Shown: piece by piece, positions 1 through 6,283 of the stretch
Layout of the letters: every line of letters starts with the position of its first letter
Numbering within the stretch: the first letter of the stretch is position 1
Origin: CBFCZU01 sp965602635
GTDB taxonomy: Bacteria; Planctomycetota; Phycisphaerae; SM23-33
Length of the DNA: 14,544 nt
Direction: 5' to 3'
NCBI GenBank assembly: GCA_965602635.1
Contig: CBFCZU010000100.1
Span: 1-14,544, forward strand
Notes under the pieces: model-generated
The model's input: the letters and a program-made list of their open reading frames with translations, nothing else
Told to the model about the DNA's origin: nothing
Database searches by the model: none
Program-made: the position numbers and the translations under genes

Positions 1-14
1 AGCGCCGAGTCGAA

Positions 15-46
15 ACCTTTGCGAGAGAACCGTCTCTCGCAAAGGT
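15..46 (-). terminator. Perfect 14-bp hairpin, probable terminator of the PilZ gene
   Basis: The arms at 15-28 and 33-46 are perfectly complementary (14 bp) around a 4-nt loop, ACCG on the plus strand. Read on the minus strand, the hairpin begins about 41 nt after the PilZ stop codon and is followed by a short T run (TTTC). This fits a Rho-independent terminator for that gene, although the T tract is weak. The symmetric stem could also serve transcripts entering from the left edge, or be a dispersed palindromic repeat. The stem is seen directly; its function is inferred. Confidence 0.55.
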
Positions 47-58
47 GCTTATTGCGTA

Positions 59-73
59 GACCCGGAAGGGGTC
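59..73 (-). other. Small hairpin between the PilZ stop and the main terminator stem
   Basis: GACCC at 59-63 pairs with GGGTC at 69-73 around a 5-nt loop. It lies 14 nt after the PilZ stop codon on the minus strand and precedes the larger stem at 15-46. The two could form a tandem 3' structure protecting or ending the PilZ mRNA. Five base pairs alone is weak evidence. Confidence 0.3.
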
Positions 74-87
74 ATGCAGTAAGCAGG

Positions 88-417
88 CTAGGCCACGGGC
101 TCGGAGAAGCGAACCCCCACCGGCAGATGGCTGGACTTGAGCATCTTGTGCCGGTCCACACGCACGATGGTGGCGTCGAGGGGGCGCTCGCTGAGGGCGC
201 CGAACTCGGGGCGGTTGTGCCCGCCGACGGTGAGCCGAATGGGCTCGCCAGGCGCTACCGGCGCGCTGACCGGAAGGAACATCAGCATCCCCCCCTGGGA
301 AACGTTCGCGCTGCGGGCCGGGTAGCTCCTGCGTGACGGCCCGTGATAGAATTCCACTGTCGTCGCCAGGGGGTACCGCACGTGTTTCCGCCGATCCTGA
401 CGTGGTTGCTCACCCAT
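88..417 (-). CDS. PilZ-domain protein, probable c-di-GMP receptor
   Basis: A 109-residue protein consisting of essentially one PilZ domain. The two c-di-GMP binding motifs are visible: an RxxxR motif (R10 to R14, in RRKHVR) and an [D/N]xSxxG motif (N38-V-S40-Q-G-G43). About 65 residues of beta-barrel sequence follow, ending soon after GVRFSEP. Single-domain PilZ proteins are cytoplasmic and act by binding a partner once loaded with c-di-GMP. The partner cannot be read from the sequence, and no flagellar, pilus or polysaccharide gene lies nearby. The ATG start has a GAGG Shine-Dalgarno site 6 nt upstream. The gene is monocistronic as far as the window shows, divergent from the phosphofructokinase gene, and followed by two hairpins. 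Both binding motifs look intact, so ligand binding is likely. Confidence 0.88.
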   Translation of the reverse strand: MGEQPRQDRRKHVRYPLATTVEFYHGPSRRSYPARSANVSQGGMLMFLPVSAPVAPGEPIRLTVGGHNRPEFGALSERPLDATIVRVDRHKMLKSSHLPVGVRFSEPVA

Positions 418-453
418 GGTGAACCTCGATCTCCCTACCGACCACGTCCGTGC

Positions 454-459
454 ATTCTA
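454..459 (-). promoter_or_regulatory. Possible -10 box of the PilZ gene
   Basis: On the minus strand this reads TAGAAT, a 5/6 match to the sigma-70 -10 consensus, about 36 nt upstream of the PilZ start. It leaves room for a short leader containing the GAGG ribosome site. The hexamer 17 nt upstream (TGGCGG) is a poor -35, so the call rests on the -10 alone. Confidence 0.3.
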
Positions 460-575
460 CCCTAACCCGCCGGGGTCCGCCATCGGCCGCGCCAATAATT
501 GCGATCAGGCGTCCCGGCCCGTGCAATCCGCCCCGCAATGGGTTAGAAAGTATCAGCCGTACGCGTCGGTTGTTG

Positions 576-602
576 CGCGAGAGGGCCCTTCTCTCTCTCG
601 CG
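576..602. other. Hairpin with GCGAGAG/CTCTCGC arms upstream of pfk
   Basis: CGCGAGAG at 576-583 pairs perfectly with CTCTCGCG at 595-602 around an 11-nt loop; a nested pairing through the central AGGGCCCT is also possible. The arm sequence closely resembles the core of the stem at 15-46, which has GCGAGAGA and TCTCTCGC. The two stems therefore lie on opposite sides of the PilZ gene. No T tract follows, so it is not an obvious terminator. Confidence 0.45.
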
Positions 603-614
603 TGGCCTGCATGC

Positions 615-650
615 TGCCTCCTGGTCGAAAAAACCATGGGCCAGGGGGCA
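615..650 (+). other. Second hairpin in the putative pfk leader
   Basis: TGCCTCCTGG at 615-624 pairs with CCAGGGGGCA at 641-650 over 10 bp with one G-U wobble, enclosing a 16-nt loop with an A-rich stretch. Its 3' end is 41 nt before the pfk ATG. It could shape the pfk leader mRNA or be chance in GC-rich DNA. No known riboswitch class is recognised. Confidence 0.3.
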
Positions 651-691
651 TATCGGCAGTTTGAAGGCCCTGCTGAAATAGGGACACGGAC

Positions 692-1792
692 ATGGCTGAG
701 CAGGAAATTCGTCGCATCGGGGTGCTGACCGGCGGCGGCGACTGCCCCGGGCTCAACGCCGTCATCCGGGGGGTGGTCAAGGCCGGCACGCTGGGCTATG
801 GGATCGAGTGCGTCGGCATCGAGGACGGGTACCTCGGGCTGATCGAGAACCGCATGCACGTGATGGACCCGGGCGAGGTCTCGGGCATCCTGACCATCGG
901 CGGGACCATCCTGGGGGCGTCCAACAAGGCCGACCCCACCAGGTACGCCATCTGGAAGGACGGGGAGCGCACGGTTCGCGACGTCACCGACGAGGTGGTC
1001 GCCAACTGCCGCAACTGGAAGCTCGACGCCCTGATCGTCATCGGCGGCGACGGCACCATGGCCGGGGCCGAGCACCTCATCAGGCACGGGCTCAAGATCG
1101 TCGGGGTGCCGAAGACGATCGACAACGACCTGGCCGGCACGCACGCCACCTTCGGCCACGACACCGCGGTCAACACCGCCACCGAGGCCATCGACAAGAT
1201 CCGCACCACTGCCTCGAGCCACCACCGGGTGATGGTGGTGGAGCTGATGGGCCGATATGCCGGCTGGCTGTCCCTGAGGGCGGGCATGGCCAGCGGCGCC
1301 GACGTGATACTCATTCCCGAGATCCCCTTCAATCTGGACGTGGTGGCCGACAAGTGCCTCGAGCGCTCGAGAGTGGGCAAGCGCTTCACGATCGTCGTGG
1401 CGGGCGAGGGCGCCTACCCGGCCGGCGGAGAGATGATCGTTGACCGCCTTGACGAAACCTCGCCCGACCCGATCCGCCTCGGTGGCGTCGCCAAGTTCGT
1501 CGCCCAGGAGGTCGAGAAGCGCACACACCTGGAGAGCCGCGCCATCGTCCTGGGGCACGTGCAGCGCGGCGGCACGCCCAGCGCCCGCGACCGCGTGCTG
1601 GGGACGACCCTGGCCCACCGCGCGGTCGAGCTGGTCATGGCCGGGGAGTTCAACCGGCTGGTGGTGGTCCACGACGGGGAGATCGGCTCCGTGCCGATCG
1701 CGTCCATCGCCGGCAAGATCCGCACCGTCGCTCCGGACGACCCGCTTATCGTGGCGGCGCGGGCGATAGGCACCTGTTTCGGCGACGAGTGA
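692..1792 (+). CDS. pfkA: 6-phosphofructokinase, PfkA family (ATP or PPi donor uncertain)
   Basis: This 366-residue enzyme phosphorylates fructose-6-phosphate to fructose-1,6-bisphosphate in glycolysis. Family motifs are in order: the N-terminal LTGGGDCPGLN loop (12-22), GGDGT (118-122), PKTIDND (140-146) with catalytic Asp144, MGRYAG (186-191) for sugar-phosphate binding, and LGHVQRGGTPSARDR (about 287-301). The donor-specificity positions equivalent to E. coli 104 and 124 are G121 and K141. Gly at the first favours ATP; Lys at the second is typical of pyrophosphate-type enzymes, so the donor cannot be called from sequence. The length suits the bacterial group III (mixed-substrate) enzymes better than the 320-residue E. 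coli PfkA. The ATG has only a weak purine-rich site upstream. The PBP4 gene follows after 12 bp, so the two are probably co-transcribed. Confidence 0.95.
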   Translation: MAEQEIRRIGVLTGGGDCPGLNAVIRGVVKAGTLGYGIECVGIEDGYLGLIENRMHVMDPGEVSGILTIGGTILGASNKADPTRYAIWKDGERTVRDVTDEVVANCRNWKLDALIVIGGDGTMAGAEHLIRHGLKIVGVPKTIDNDLAGTHATFGHDTAVNTATEAIDKIRTTASSHHRVMVVELMGRYAGWLSLRAGMASGADVILIPEIPFNLDVVADKCLERSRVGKRFTIVVAGEGAYPAGGEMIVDRLDETSPDPIRLGGVAKFVAQEVEKRTHLESRAIVLGHVQRGGTPSARDRVLGTTLAHRAVELVMAGEFNRLVVVHDGEIGSVPIASIAGKIRTVAPDDPLIVAARAIGTCFGDE

Positions 1793-1804
1793 GGTGAACC
1801 GGGC

Positions 1805-3313
1805 ATGGCCCCGCGCCGGCGACTAGCGGCATTCTGCACGCTTTGGGTCCTGCTGCCCGTCGCGGCGGGCGGCGAGAAGACCGCGCCCCCGCTTCCGCTC
1901 GCCGGCCCGGTCGGAGGCCTGGTTGACGAGTACCGTGCCGCCAGCGGGGCCGACGTCGCCGTGCACGTGGTGCGAATGACCGACGGGAAGGCTCTCTGCG
2001 ACATCCGCTCGGGCGAGCTGCTAATCCCCGCAAGCAACCAGAAGATCCTCACCTCTGCCGTCGCGCTGAAGCGCCTCGGGCGGGACTTCAGGTTTCGCAC
2101 CAGACTTGTGATGATCGGAGAGGACCTGGTCGTCGTCGGCGACGGCGACCCGACCACGGGCGACGCCCGCCTCGCCGCGGCCCGGGAGGAGACGATCTAC
2201 GCCGCCTTCGATCGCTGGGCGGCGGCCCTGAAGAAGAAGGGCGTCTCGCGGGTCGCGGGCGACCTGGTCGTCCGTGCCGGCATCTTCCAGCCGCCCCACT
2301 GCCACCCGGACTGGCCGGCAGGGCAGCGCGGCAGGTGGTACTCAGCCCCCGTGGCCGGCGTGAACTTCGCCGACAACTGCATCGACGTGGGCTTCACCGT
2401 CAGCGGCAAGGAGGTAAGGGCCGTCGTCTCGCCGCGGAGTCGATTCCTGGCAGTGGAAAGCCACGTCCGTCTCGGCAAGCGCCACCTCTGGACGGGGCGA
2501 TTCGACGAGGTCGGCAGGCGGCTGACGCTTTCCGGCACGGTCACTCGCGCCACGGCCTCGCCGCTGCCCGTGGCGGCGCCTAGCCCTCCGATGCTCTTCG
2601 GGTGCGTGCTGGCCGACGTGCTCGCCCGGGCCGGCATCGCCCTGGACGGCGCGATCGTGGTATCAACCGACCCGCCGGCCGGCGGCGAAAAGGACGCCCA
2701 ACCCGTCGCCGTCGAGACCATGGAGCTGGGCGCCGTCCTCTACCGGGCCAACAAGCAGAGCCTCAACATGATGGCCGAGTGCCTCTTCCTCCGCAGCGCC
2801 GTTGCCGACGGCAAGCCCGCGACCTGGCGGAAGGCGGCCGAGGCCGCGCGGCGAGTGTTGGTCAGCGACTACGGGCTCGCCGGCGATTCCTTCAGCGTGG
2901 CCGACGGCTCGGGATACAGCCGCAACAACCGCGTTAGCCCCGCCGCGCTGACGGCCCTGCTGCGGGCACTCGCGGGCGAACCGCACTTCTTCCGCTCGCT
3001 GCCAGTCAGCGGTGAGGATGGCTCGCTGCGGAACAGGCTCCGCGGGCCCGTCTGCCGGGGGCGGATCAGGGCCAAGACCGGCTACATCGCCCGCGTCAGC
3101 GCGTTGAGCGGGTACATACTCGACCGGCGCGGCAAGGCGGCGATGGCGTTCAGTATCCTGCTGAACGGATCGACGCGCGGCAAGGGTTACAGCGCCCACC
3201 GCCTCCAGGAGGCGATATGCCAGGCCCTGATCGGCGCCCTGGACGCCCCGGCGACCACCGCACCCGCTACCACTCCTCCAGCTCGCCGACTATCTCCTCG
3301 GTCAGGTCCTTGA
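1805..3313 (+). CDS. dacB: D-alanyl-D-alanine carboxypeptidase/endopeptidase, PBP4 (peptidase S13)
   Basis: This is a 502-residue exported penicillin-binding protein that trims D-Ala from peptidoglycan peptides and cuts D-Ala-mDAP cross-links. An N-terminal signal peptide is visible: arginines at 4-6, a hydrophobic core, then an AAG-like cleavage site near residue 22. The three active-site motifs are present: SNQK (77-80, nucleophile Ser77), SLN (319-321, the SxN motif) and KTG (424-426). The large insertion between the first two motifs is characteristic of PBP4. The C-terminus ends in a Pro/Thr/Ala-rich tail, and its last 15 or so residues lie opposite the end of the convergent CNNM gene. 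The start is supported by a GAGGTG ribosome site overlapping the pfk stop codon, 8 nt before the ATG. Its presence implies a peptidoglycan wall, which is now accepted for Planctomycetota. Confidence 0.92.
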   Translation: MAPRRRLAAFCTLWVLLPVAAGGEKTAPPLPLAGPVGGLVDEYRAASGADVAVHVVRMTDGKALCDIRSGELLIPASNQKILTSAVALKRLGRDFRFRTRLVMIGEDLVVVGDGDPTTGDARLAAAREETIYAAFDRWAAALKKKGVSRVAGDLVVRAGIFQPPHCHPDWPAGQRGRWYSAPVAGVNFADNCIDVGFTVSGKEVRAVVSPRSRFLAVESHVRLGKRHLWTGRFDEVGRRLTLSGTVTRATASPLPVAAPSPPMLFGCVLADVLARAGIALDGAIVVSTDPPAGGEKDAQPVAVETMELGAVLYRANKQSLNMMAECLFLRSAVADGKPATWRKAAEAARRVLVSDYGLAGDSFSVADGSGYSRNNRVSPAALTALLRALAGEPHFFRSLPVSGEDGSLRNRLRGPVCRGRIRAKTGYIARVSALSGYILDRRGKAAMAFSILLNGSTRGKGYSAHRLQEAICQALIGALDAPATTAPATTPPARRLSPRSGP

Positions 3314-4268
3314 CGCTGACCAGCCCCAGGCATCGTCCGTCGGGCGAGAAGACGAACCCCACGACCGTCCGGCGGCGCTGAAGGGCGACCAGGGCCTCGG
3401 TGATGCTCAGGTCGGCCGGCAACCTCGCCGGGGGCGTCATGTGGCTGCTCGGGGGCGCGCCGGTCTCGTCCAGCAGAACGTCGTAGGCGTTCAGCAGTCC
3501 GATGACGTTCTCCCGGTTGCCGGAATGGACGCCGAAGCGAGGGTGGTCGCTGGAGGCCAGCAGCTCGCGAAGCTCCTCGACCGTGACGGATTCGCTCACC
3601 AGGGCGGCCTGCTCAAGCGGGACCATCACGTCGCGAAGGTGAACCCGCCTGATGTTAACCACCCGCTCGGCGATGACCTGCTGGGCATGGGTGAGTGCCC
3701 CGCTTGCCCGCCCTTCGGCGAGGATGTCTTCGATGTGTCGCTCGCCACCGGCCAGGTGCGCCGCGGAGTGTGTCAGCCGCCGCCCCCCGAGACGAAACAC
3801 CAGCCAGATCGCCCCGCGGACCATGGACACGAGCCCGACGCACGTGAACAGCCGCCGCGAAAGGTCGAGGAATCCGCTGAAGACGTAGGCAAGCGTTTCG
3901 CCGTGCCGGTGGAAAAGATTCTTGGGCAGCAGCTCGCAGAAGACGAAGACCAGCGGCGTCAGGACAGCTACCGAATACCAGTCCGTGTGGGCGACACCCC
4001 TGGCGGTCAGGACGAGCACCATCCCGGCCGAGGCGAGGTAGTTGGCCAGGTTGTTGCCGATCAGCACGACGACGAGCGGCCGCCCGGGGTCGCGCAGCAT
4101 CGCCCGGAGTCGGCGGGCCCTGCGGTTGCCGCCTTCGGCGCGGAGGTCCAGGCGGATCTTGTTGACGACGTAGGTGCCGGTTTCCACGCCGCTGTAGAGG
4201 AACGACAGCCCCATGCCCGCCAGCAGGCAGGCCCACCCGGCCAGCTCGTTTGTCGTCGCGGCGATCAC
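3267..4268 (-). CDS. CNNM transmembrane plus CBS-pair protein, without CorC domain
   Basis: A 333-residue membrane protein of the CNNM/HlyC-CorC family, a group tied to divalent-cation (Mg2+/Co2+) efflux or its regulation. The CNNM membrane domain fills about 1-160, with the family motifs SGVETG (26-31), GNNLANY (71-77) and CELLPKN (111-117). A CBS pair follows, starting at DVMVPLEQ (213-220) and ending at DLTEEIVGEL (321-330). It stops there, so the CorC_HlyC domain of its upstream paralogue is absent. The start is GTG, its G inside the preceding gene's TGA stop (GTGA overlap), with a GAGGAGG ribosome site exactly 7 nt upstream. A longer in-frame reading exists but overlaps the paralogue and lacks family homology. 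The tight coupling suggests the two proteins work together. The C-terminus overlaps the PBP4 gene. Confidence 0.87.
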   Translation of the reverse strand: MIAATTNELAGWACLLAGMGLSFLYSGVETGTYVVNKIRLDLRAEGGNRRARRLRAMLRDPGRPLVVVLIGNNLANYLASAGMVLVLTARGVAHTDWYSVAVLTPLVFVFCELLPKNLFHRHGETLAYVFSGFLDLSRRLFTCVGLVSMVRGAIWLVFRLGGRRLTHSAAHLAGGERHIEDILAEGRASGALTHAQQVIAERVVNIRRVHLRDVMVPLEQAALVSESVTVEELRELLASSDHPRFGVHSGNRENVIGLLNAYDVLLDETGAPPSSHMTPPARLPADLSITEALVALQRRRTVVGFVFSPDGRCLGLVSVKDLTEEIVGELEEW

Positions 4269-5554
4269 GGCGTCGCCTCCTCGACGCGTACGCGGAGCAG
4301 GGAAATCCGCCTGCGCCTCACGGCCTCGACGGTGAAGGTGACGTTGCGGTAGGTCGCCTTGGCGCCGACGCTGGGGATGTCCCCCAGCAGTGAGATGACG
4401 AAGCCGCCGACGGTCGAGAACCTCACGGCCGCCAGATCGACACCGAAGTCCTCGGCCCATTCGTGTATGGGCAGGTTGCCGGCCACCAGCCACTGCCCCG
4501 GGCCGACCTGCTGCACGGCCGGGGCGCGCTCCGCGTCGCCCTCCTCCACGATCTCGCCGACGATCTCCTCCAGGACGTCCTCCAGCGTGACGATCCCCGC
4601 CGTGCCCCCGTACTCGTCCACCACCACGGCCAGCGGGTTGCGGGTGGAGCGGAACTGAAGCAGCACCCGCTCCAGCGAGGCGGCCTCGGGGACGAACTGG
4701 GCGGGCTCGAGAAGCTCCCGCAGGGACTTGCCCGTCTCCGCCAGCAGACGCTTGGCGTACACCACGCCCACGACGTGGTCCAGGTCGCCCTCGTACACCG
4801 GTATCTTGGTCACGCGCTTGTGGCGGATGCGCTCGATGAGCCCGTCAACGGGACTGTTCACCTCGTGGGCGACGACGTCCACCCGGGGGACCATGATGTC
4901 GGCGGCCCGCAGGCCGCTCAGGTCGATCACTTCCTTGAGCAGCTCGGTCTGGTCGGCCCCGATGAGCCCGCGCTGCTCGGACAGGGCCAGCAGCGAGGCG
5001 ATCTCCTCGGCGGTGAGGTCGCCCCGGCGCCCGCGAGCCGGAGCCAGCAGCCGCGTCAGCGGGCCCACCAGCACCGCCATCAGGAGCCTTCTCACCGGGC
5101 GGATGCCCCAGCCTATCGCCGCCAGCACCGGCGCCGCCAGCGGCGCTACCGCGCGCGCCGCCAGGAAGCAGATCGTCTTGGGCAGGATTTCGCTGAAGAT
5201 GATGACGCCAAGCAGCGAAGCCACCACCGCGACCGACGCCCAGGTCGTCCCGTGGGCCACCGACCCCCGCAGCCTGATGATCAGCAGCGAGGACCAGACG
5301 AAGTACAGAATGCGGACGATGTTGGTCCCGAGCAGTACGGTCGTCAGGACGTTGTCCGGGCGGCGCATCAGGCTCGCAGCCATCCGCTGGAGCCGCTGGT
5401 CGGCGTGGGCAAGCTGGTAGAGCTGCCCCCTGGAGAGGCTGAACAGGGCGGTCTCGGCCCCGCTGAAAAACGCCCCCGCCGCCAGCAGCGCGAGCAGGAG
5501 GAGCAGTTGCCCGTACTCGGCGAGAAGGAACTGGCTGATCGTCATTGTCGCCAT
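4265..5554 (-). CDS. CNNM/CBS/CorC_HlyC membrane protein (hemolysin C/CorC family)
   Basis: This 429-residue protein has the full family architecture. The CNNM membrane domain spans about 1-175, with a hydrophobic segment at 16-30, SGAETA (31-36) and SEILPKT (121-127). A CBS pair starts at DIMVPR (219-224) and includes the signature VVDEYGGTAGIVTLEDVLEE (311-330). A CorC_HlyC domain follows at about 345-428. Such proteins bind nucleotide through the CBS pair and are linked to Mg2+/Co2+ transport; the 'hemolysin' name is historical. The open frame runs much further upstream, but that part is the antisense-biased overlap with the MBL gene. I place the start at the ATG at 5554, just ahead of the hydrophobic segment; an ATG three codons later is possible. 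Ribosome-site support is weak. It lies 38 bp after the MBL-fold gene. Confidence 0.9.
   Translation of the reverse strand: MATMTISQFLLAEYGQLLLLLALLAAGAFFSGAETALFSLSRGQLYQLAHADQRLQRMAASLMRRPDNVLTTVLLGTNIVRILYFVWSSLLIIRLRGSVAHGTTWASVAVVASLLGVIIFSEILPKTICFLAARAVAPLAAPVLAAIGWGIRPVRRLLMAVLVGPLTRLLAPARGRRGDLTAEEIASLLALSEQRGLIGADQTELLKEVIDLSGLRAADIMVPRVDVVAHEVNSPVDGLIERIRHKRVTKIPVYEGDLDHVVGVVYAKRLLAETGKSLRELLEPAQFVPEAASLERVLLQFRSTRNPLAVVVDEYGGTAGIVTLEDVLEEIVGEIVEEGDAERAPAVQQVGPGQWLVAGNLPIHEWAEDFGVDLAAVRFSTVGGFVISLLGDIPSVGAKATYRNVTFTVEAVRRRRISLLRVRVEEATP
4276..4282 (-). promoter_or_regulatory. Ribosome binding site fixing the GTG start at 4268
   Basis: On the minus strand this reads GAGGAGG, 7 nt before the GTG codon. 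It lies inside the last codons (Glu-Glu-Ala) of the upstream CNNM gene. It justifies placing the start of the downstream gene at the overlap instead of at an upstream in-frame codon, and it predicts translational coupling. Confidence 0.75.
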
Positions 5555-5592
5555 ATCGGTTCGGCTCTCGGCCGGGGTTCGGCGGCGTCCGC

Positions 5593-6276
5593 CTACGGAC
5601 TCCAGCGCGCGGGAGAGAGCATGTAATTGTCGTGGCCGCAGACTATCACGTCGGCGATTTCGATCAATTCCACGAGGCTGCTCATGGCGGCGGTGGTGTC
5701 GGCGCTGCCCGACCAGACTCGCCCGGCGAACACGTGGTCGGCGGTTAGGGCGGCGTCGCCGGCCACGATCGCGGTCCTTACCGCCCCGGCCAGCAGCAGC
5801 CCCGCCGAGGCGACGGAGGGCCCGGCCAGGGGGTACAGGTGTACCGCCGGCGTGAGCTTGTCGGGGGCCGGGTGGAACTTCTCGACCAGCGCCAGATCGG
5901 CCATGACGGCCTCGCCAGCCTCGCTGTCGGTCCGGCCGGCGGATTGGGCGAGCGCCTCCAGGTGCTGGCGATAGGCGGCCAGCTCCTGCTCGCAGCACAG
6001 CCACCGGGCGGTCTCGAACAGCTCGACGCTCCGCCGGTGCGTCGGCCTGAGCGTCGTGCAGAACACGTCGGTGATCGACTGGGGTTGCAGGCCGGTCCGC
6101 TCGCCGAGCCGGCTGGCCAGCGCCACCGCCGGCAGCGACGGGTCCACCAGGATCAGCCGGTCGCCGTCACGCACCAACGTCGTCGTCGCGTGCGAGGTGC
6201 GGATGCCCGGGCCCTCGCCCCAGAACGGATTCGACGACAACGCCCCGATGCTCACAACGCTGAATTCCACGCTCAT
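5593..6276 (-). CDS. Metallo-beta-lactamase-fold protein with lost zinc ligands
   Basis: This 227-residue protein follows the beginning of the MBL fold: LILVDPSLP (41-49), then hydrophobic-VFCTTLRPTH (71-80) where the HxHxDH metal motif should be. Aligned to that motif it reads T75, R77, T79, H80, so three of four ligands are replaced. The later GHTPGS-like turn (149-158) also lacks its His, while Asp174 (in AGDAA) and His215 (in CGHDN) remain. It is therefore unlikely to hold the usual two zinc ions and may be a non-catalytic binding protein, or may bind another metal differently. The frame is intact and codon use matches its neighbours, so this is not a decaying pseudogene. The ATG has an AGGT site 5 nt upstream and starts 7 bp after the miaA stop codon. 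I infer co-expression with miaA. No specific function can be assigned. Confidence 0.72.
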   Translation of the reverse strand: MSVEFSVVSIGALSSNPFWGEGPGIRTSHATTTLVRDGDRLILVDPSLPAVALASRLGERTGLQPQSITDVFCTTLRPTHRRSVELFETARWLCCEQELAAYRQHLEALAQSAGRTDSEAGEAVMADLALVEKFHPAPDKLTPAVHLYPLAGPSVASAGLLLAGAVRTAIVAGDAALTADHVFAGRVWSGSADTTAAMSSLVELIEIADVIVCGHDNYMLSPARWSP

Positions 6277-6283
6277 GGCTGAC

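Larger units (their letters stand above)
418..691. other. 274-bp divergent intergenic region between pilZ and pfk
   Basis: This region must hold the promoters for both the PilZ gene and the pfk-PBP4 pair. It contains a plausible -10 for PilZ, two hairpins on the pfk side (576-602 and 615-650) and no convincing small gene. I found no confident promoter for pfk. The best pair, TTGCGA with TGCAAT 17 nt downstream near 499-527, lacks the important A at position 2 of the -10. The two hairpins would lie in the pfk 5' leader, so leader-level control is possible but unproven. Confidence 0.5.

Noticed and set aside
410..1672. 420-residue open frame on the minus strand opposite pfk
   Set aside because: It is the antisense of a clear PFK gene, with low-complexity Gly/Ala/Asp/His-rich composition and no family motif. 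Long antisense frames are expected in GC-rich DNA with GC-biased third positions.
3441..4352. 303-residue open frame on the plus strand opposite the CNNM/CBS gene
   Set aside because: It is a shadow of a gene with a strong ribosome site and full family motifs, and it shows no recognisable domain.
4463..5626. 387-residue open frame on the plus strand
   Set aside because: It is antisense to the CNNM/CorC gene, with His/Gln/Arg-rich repetitive composition typical of an antisense frame.
5555..6004. N-terminal extension of the CNNM/CorC gene
   Set aside because: The extra 150 residues are Arg/Gly-rich, overlap the MBL-fold gene in another frame and precede the normal family start at the first membrane segment.
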